From Doris montereyensis (lineage: Eukaryota > Mollusca > Gastropoda > Nudibranchia > Dorididae): 64,000 nucleotides of DNA. The stretch lies in assembly GCA_037039925.1 (NCBI GenBank), contig JAXRKP010000114.1, positions 134,425-198,424 on the forward strand, given 5' to 3'. The notes beneath the pieces were generated by a model. It saw nothing but the letters and a program-made list of their open reading frames with translations, ran no database searches and was not told where the DNA came from. Position numbers and translations under genes: made by a program. Position 1 is the stretch's first letter, and the number at the start of each line of letters is the position of its first letter. This document shows positions 58,470 to 64,000 of the stretch, piece after piece.

Positions 58470-61400
58470 CTCCTTTCTTTCTTTCTTTATCAGTTCCCAT
58501 TCTACCTTTCGGTGTATGGGCTGTTTTCCTCCTGTGAAAGTTAAATTTGTTTGTGTTAATGCCTTTTTTATATCTTCTTCCCACTTTCTCCGAGGTCTGC
58601 CTTTGGTCTTTTACCTTGAGTTTTAGCACTGTATACTGATTTAGCTATTCTATTGTCATCCATTCTGTTAACATGCCCAAACCATCTCAGTTGATTCATT
58701 TCTATCTTAGTTTTTATGCTATCTGCTTTGGTTTGATCTCTTATTGTTGTGTTTCTGATTTCGTCTCTTTTAGTTTTCCCTACTTCTCTTCTTAGACATT
58801 TCGGCTGCCTGTACTCTATTGTACTCCCTACTGTCTAAGGTCCAGGTTTCACTGCCATAGAGGAGAGTAGGACAATAAACTGTGTTGTATACTGCCATTT
58901 TAGTTTTTGTTGACAATTCTTGCTTACCTACAAATGTTTTTCCTAGATGGTTGTATATTGCACTTGCCTTTTGGATTCTCTGGCTGATTTCTTCTCTTAG
59001 TTTTCCCTCTGAGTTTCTCTTAGTTTTCCCTCTGAGTTAATCATTACTCCTAGGTAATTGTAGCTTTGAACTTGTTCTAAATTCTCCATGCCCAATTAAA
59101 AAATGTATGTTTTAGCTTCCCTAGTTACTAGCATTGTTTTGGTTTTCTTTGCATTTACTCTCATTCCTCTTTTATTTAATTCATTATTCATCATGTTGAT
59201 ATTCCACTGGAGATCCATTTCTGATTTTCCAAACAGAACTAAATCATCAGCAAATGAAAGCATTGATATATTTAGTGGTTTGAGCTTCCACATACCTACA
59301 TTCATTTTCTTAATTTTTGAGGATGCCTTTGCGATTGAATCCATAAATGTGATAAATAAAAGAGGACTTATGCTCCAACCCTGTCTTACTCCTATATCTC
59401 CATCAAATTCTTCAGATACATTTCAGCTACTCTCACTGCACATGTTGGTTTATTGTGAAAACTTTTAATGGCTTCTATTAAATGTTGCTCTACGTTGTGT
59501 TCTCGAAATGCCATAGTTCGTCCCTCCTCACAGTATCAAATGCCTTTTCTAAGTCTATAAAACACAGGTGCAAGTCACTGTTTCTCTCATTATTTGTTAA
59601 TTGTAAATATGTGGTCTTGTACACTTCTTCCTGGTCTAAATCCACTCTGGTGTTCTTCAATCTGATCCTCTACTCTTTTTCTTAGTCTCATTTCAAGAAT
59701 TCTGGCATACACTTTTCCTGGCACGATAAGTAATGCTATCCCTCTACAGTTTAAGCATTCCATAGTTGTTCCTTTCTTGTGTATTGGTACTACCGTTCCT
59801 TATTCCAGTCATCTGGCACCTGTTTTGACTTCCATGCTTGTTGACATATTGCATGAAGTAGTTTGTCTGCCTCTCCCTTGGTTGTTAATCATTTCTGGAT
59901 AAACTTGATCTGCTCCTGGGGCCTTTTCTAATTTCACTTTTCTTATAGCTGTTTGGTGTTCTTCCATTGAGATATCTACATATTCAGCTGTCTCATCGTG
60001 ATTACTTGTTACTCTTACTAAATGATCTGTATTCCTTGTTTCATATGTTCTAGAGGGATTATGTAATTGTTGAAAATATTGTCTCCACGTTTCTTTCATT
60101 ATTTCTCATTTGGCGTTCTTAATTTGTCGTATTGGGCATGCTTTGGTCTTTCTTATGCTCTTTATTGCTCCCAGAACAGCTTTTGATTTCCGTGATAGCT
60201 TTCTTGAAGTCTTTGTCCAAACTCTTGCCACTGTTCCTGATTTATTTTCCTTACTTCCTCTTTGGCGAAAGTTCTTTTACTCACGTAATCTATCCTATCC
60301 TCTGCTTTCTTTGTTTGCAAGTATTTCTTCCAGGCGTCTTTCTTTCTTTGATCTTAGTCTTGACATTCTCATTCCACCATGCTGTTCTTTTCCTATCTCC
60401 TTTAATTTGTTTCCTACCACAGACCTCTTCGGTACAACTGAGGAGTGTTTCTTTATACATTTGCCACTTTTCTTCTATTGTGCTATCCTTCAGATCCACC
60501 TGCCTTTCACCGATAGATTTTTTTATCCTGGATTGGTATATCTGTTTTACTACTGGTTTATTTAGTTCTTCTATTTTGAATTTAGTAGCTTTCTTCTCTT
60601 TCCTTTTTTTGTTTGTTTTCTTCAGTTAATAATCTCATTTTGGCTATCACTAGGTGATGATCACGAAATATTTCAGCTCCTCTGTTTACTCTTGCATCCA
60701 TTGCACTGTAAAAAAAGGAGCTGCTAACTATCATGTAGTCTATGATTGACTTTTCACATCTGTCTTCCTTTACTCTTGTATATTTGTGGATATCTTTATG
60801 AAGAAAAATGTGTTAGTTATTTTCATGCTATTCTTTAGGCAAAATCTATTAGTCTTTCTCCATTTGGAGAAGTTGTTGTCTCTCCTTCTTTACCTATTAC
60901 TCCTCCTGATGTTTCTACATTGTTGCCTACTCTAGCGTTTAAATCTCCTAAAACCTTTAGTTCCTGTTTGGGTTTGAGATTCTCTGCAGCTATTTGTAAA
61001 TCGTTTTCGAAGATATCGTTTTCTTATTTGGTGGCATCTTCGTTTGGTCCATAAGCTATTATTAATTTAATTTCTCTTCCTTTTGGTTTAATATTTACCT
61101 CTAATAGACGTGAGCTTATAAATGTCCAACTTTCTAGTAGCTTTTCTTGTCTTTTATGCAGTAGGAAGCCTACTCCTGCTCTAGCTATATATTTGACATC
61201 TACTCCTGAGAAGATTAAAGTATGATTTGGTCCTACATTTTCTATTCCTTGTCCTTTTTTTGTTTGTTTCTGTAATAGCCAAAATGTCTACTTTGAATTT
61301 TTCCATTTCTTCAGCTAATTCTAAATCTTTTCCATTTATTGCCCTAACATTCCATGTTCCAAAAGTCACAGTCCGTGTTCTTTTCCGTCGTCTTCGAAAG

Positions 61401-61720
61401 TTCAAGCCGGGTGCATCATTATATGTATCACTTTGAATCGGTTTGGTTTTGGATAATCAGGATTGGCCCACTATACCCTAGGTAGATGGTGGGTCTGCCA
61501 CCTTGAGGCCCCCTACCGAGCCTTGTTATTTTTTGTCAAGGTTAACTCCTTTAGCCTTTGATTGCTCAAAATCAGCCTGCAAGGCAGCAGGTTGTTATTT
61601 TGTGTCATGGTTAACTCCCTTAGCCTTTGGTCAACCAAGACCCGCCTGCAAGGCAGCAGGAGACTCGTGGAGGGCGTGACCACCTAATCCCCGTACAGGT
61701 GCTTACGTGTCCACTGCCCG
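58470..61720 (-). mobile_element. APE-type LINE, copy D (near full length, - strand)
   Basis: Read 5' to 3' on the - strand: leader with CTGCCTTGCAGGCGGGTCTT (about 61650), endonuclease start TFGTWNVRAINGKDLELAEE (about 61310-61370) followed by KFKVDILAITET, RT words GADQVYPEMINNQ (about 59900), SFADDLVLFGKS (59225-59257), KTKTMLVTREAK, the C-terminal GSETWTLD (about 58850), and an AAAG tail at 58470-58490. The 3' end lacks the RAAWRKIISG segment. Indels break the frame in several places. FADD is intact, so this is the best copy for reconstructing a family consensus. Confidence 0.94.
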
Positions 61721-62299
61721 AATGTCCATATTTGTTTCTGTTTATTATCTTATATGTTGATGGTGTTGTTGTTTACCAACCGATAGGACTCCAGGTGTAG
61801 CGAACTACTGTAAACTCTATACTTTTATACAAGTGTGTGACATGGATACTTACAAAACAAGACGAGCAGAAACTAGACACTTTCCATTGCAGACAGCTTC
61901 GTAAACGTCGTTAGACACACAACAACAAAATCACCAACACTTCGCTTTACAAGAAGACCAAAGAGGTCCCCTTATTGGTTACAATACTTGAAATAAGATG
62001 GCGACTCTCTAGGCATAATTTATACTAAGGCAGAACAAAACCATGAAACGAAGCAATGATCGCGTTGTCGGGGGTGGGGGAGGGTTCAAACAAGAAGGAA
62101 CAAATCGTTAAGGCAGACAAAAGACATAAGACATCGATCGTCACGGGCACTACGACAAGACCTGAAAAGAATTTCAAACATCACTACACTCAAATCAAAG
62201 GCCACTTCAGGCCTGGAAGAACTTCAACACAAACCGAGGCTCGCAGGAAACTCATGGAGGGCAACAGAACAGAATGGAAATACAATACAGGTACATCAA

Positions 62300-62300
<1 letters not shown>
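61721..62300. other. Unique sequence, no gene called
   Basis: A 96-codon frame at 62056-62346 (R/K/T-rich) is not recognised and runs into the LINE remnant that follows, so it may be part of that element or noise. Confidence 0.4.
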
Positions 62301-63232
<932 letters not shown>

Positions 63233-64000
63233 ATTACTACATGCATCATCACTAGAACAATCAACGAAGCAGCTGACGTCGGACGACTATGCTACGCAAG
63301 GGCCGTAAGGAAGGCAACGCCTGGGTCGCGGTCGCAAGTCACAAGTCAAGCTCTTCCCTTGGATTTGTTTCTCCTGTGGAGTTTTCACTTCGATGTTACA
63401 TTTGCCTTATTCTCCACTTTTCCAAGGTTACGACACCAAACCCTCGTCCTCAAAACCTCAAATCTGATTGTCTGTCACAATGTGAAGCAGAGTATCCCAA
63501 AACGTTTCAGCAGTACGGGACCCCCTTCAGTAGTATCAAACCCACAATGACATCCACCTTTATATGCTTTATGAAAACGTAATCATTTATTTTTGTATTG
63601 CAGTTACCTTTTTTTTTAAATTTTAAATCACAGCACAGATACAAGAGCATTAACAAACAAAAAGTGTGAGGGATTTTAATGTATTGTTTATTGTGTTCTT
63701 ACCAATATTGAAAATTCAGCCCCGTTCCAGTGATCTAAATAGACATACAGTTAGACCGGTTTGAGCTGGACCCTCCCTGACACCCAAAAAAAAATCTCAT
63801 GACCCGCAGTTTGTGAACCATTGCTCCAAACCATCCCCATCCCCCAAATTACCCTCTGACGACATAGCAGAGAAAACTTGCTCCCATACTTAATTTGAGA
63901 TTCAAACCTTTTGCCTTACGGCTTTCGAGGCCATAGCGATCCTACCTGCAGGTCAAACATAATCAGAGAGATAATACACAGACAGCGTTACCGAACGTCT
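63233..64000. other. Unique sequence to the window end, no gene called
   Basis: A 97-codon frame at 63289-63582 shows no recognised domain, signal peptide or splice context. Nothing else was recognised. Confidence 0.4.

Noticed and set aside
59103..60629. Open frames of 69-165 codons on the + strand
   Set aside because: Antisense shadows of the LINE copy D reverse transcriptase on the - strand.
63289..63582. 97-codon frame near the window end
   Set aside because: No domain, signal peptide or splice evidence.

Overview
This window is nuclear DNA from an animal. It holds spliced exons with GT-AG introns, tRNA-derived SINEs, APE-type LINEs, very long microsatellites and many minisatellites. 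No bacterial, phage or viral gene was seen. The repeat style and the divergence of the one conserved gene fit a lophotrochozoan, perhaps a mollusc; that placement is inference. A run of 20 N at 51481-51500 shows a draft assembly.

The only conserved host gene found is on the + strand, from before 1841 to the stop codon at 36218-36220. It is a class II phosphoinositide 3-kinase (PIK3C2 family). Sixteen exons were placed by splice sites, phase and family motifs: end of the helical region (1841-2007), lead-in and kinase N-lobe (2525-6477), kinase C-lobe (9677-23217), PX domain (about 24522-27218), and C2 domain with stop (29173-36220). Together they give about 675 codons. The N-terminal half (clathrin/Ras-binding regions, first C2, most of the helical domain) lies upstream of the window. 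Eight of the sixteen exons need single-base corrections to stay in frame, almost all missing bases and several in homopolymers, while the splice sites are intact. I read this as assembly error first and gene decay second.

The introns hold most of the rest. There are LINE copies at 19816-23013, 27651-29140 (-), 31341-34615 and 34788-35005 (-); five SINE-like families; a 3.3-kb satellite at 12001-15290; a 32-bp satellite at 15815-16520; and a 55-bp minisatellite (23170-24390) that copies the exon 9 end together with its 5' splice site. Several arrays lie within tens of bases of an exon.

Downstream of the gene (36221-64000) I recognise no host gene. The region holds two related arrays after the stop codon (36240-37530), ATT/CT/GA/GT microsatellites, minisatellites at 43455-44890, 45385-47165, 48070-48540, 48690-51520 (partly a nested 46-bp to 27-bp series), 52040-52260 and 55420-57370, more SINEs, a near full-length LINE on the - strand (58470-61720) and the 3' end of a CR1/L2-like LINE (62300-62830). 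Most long open frames here are products of repeat units whose length is a multiple of three.
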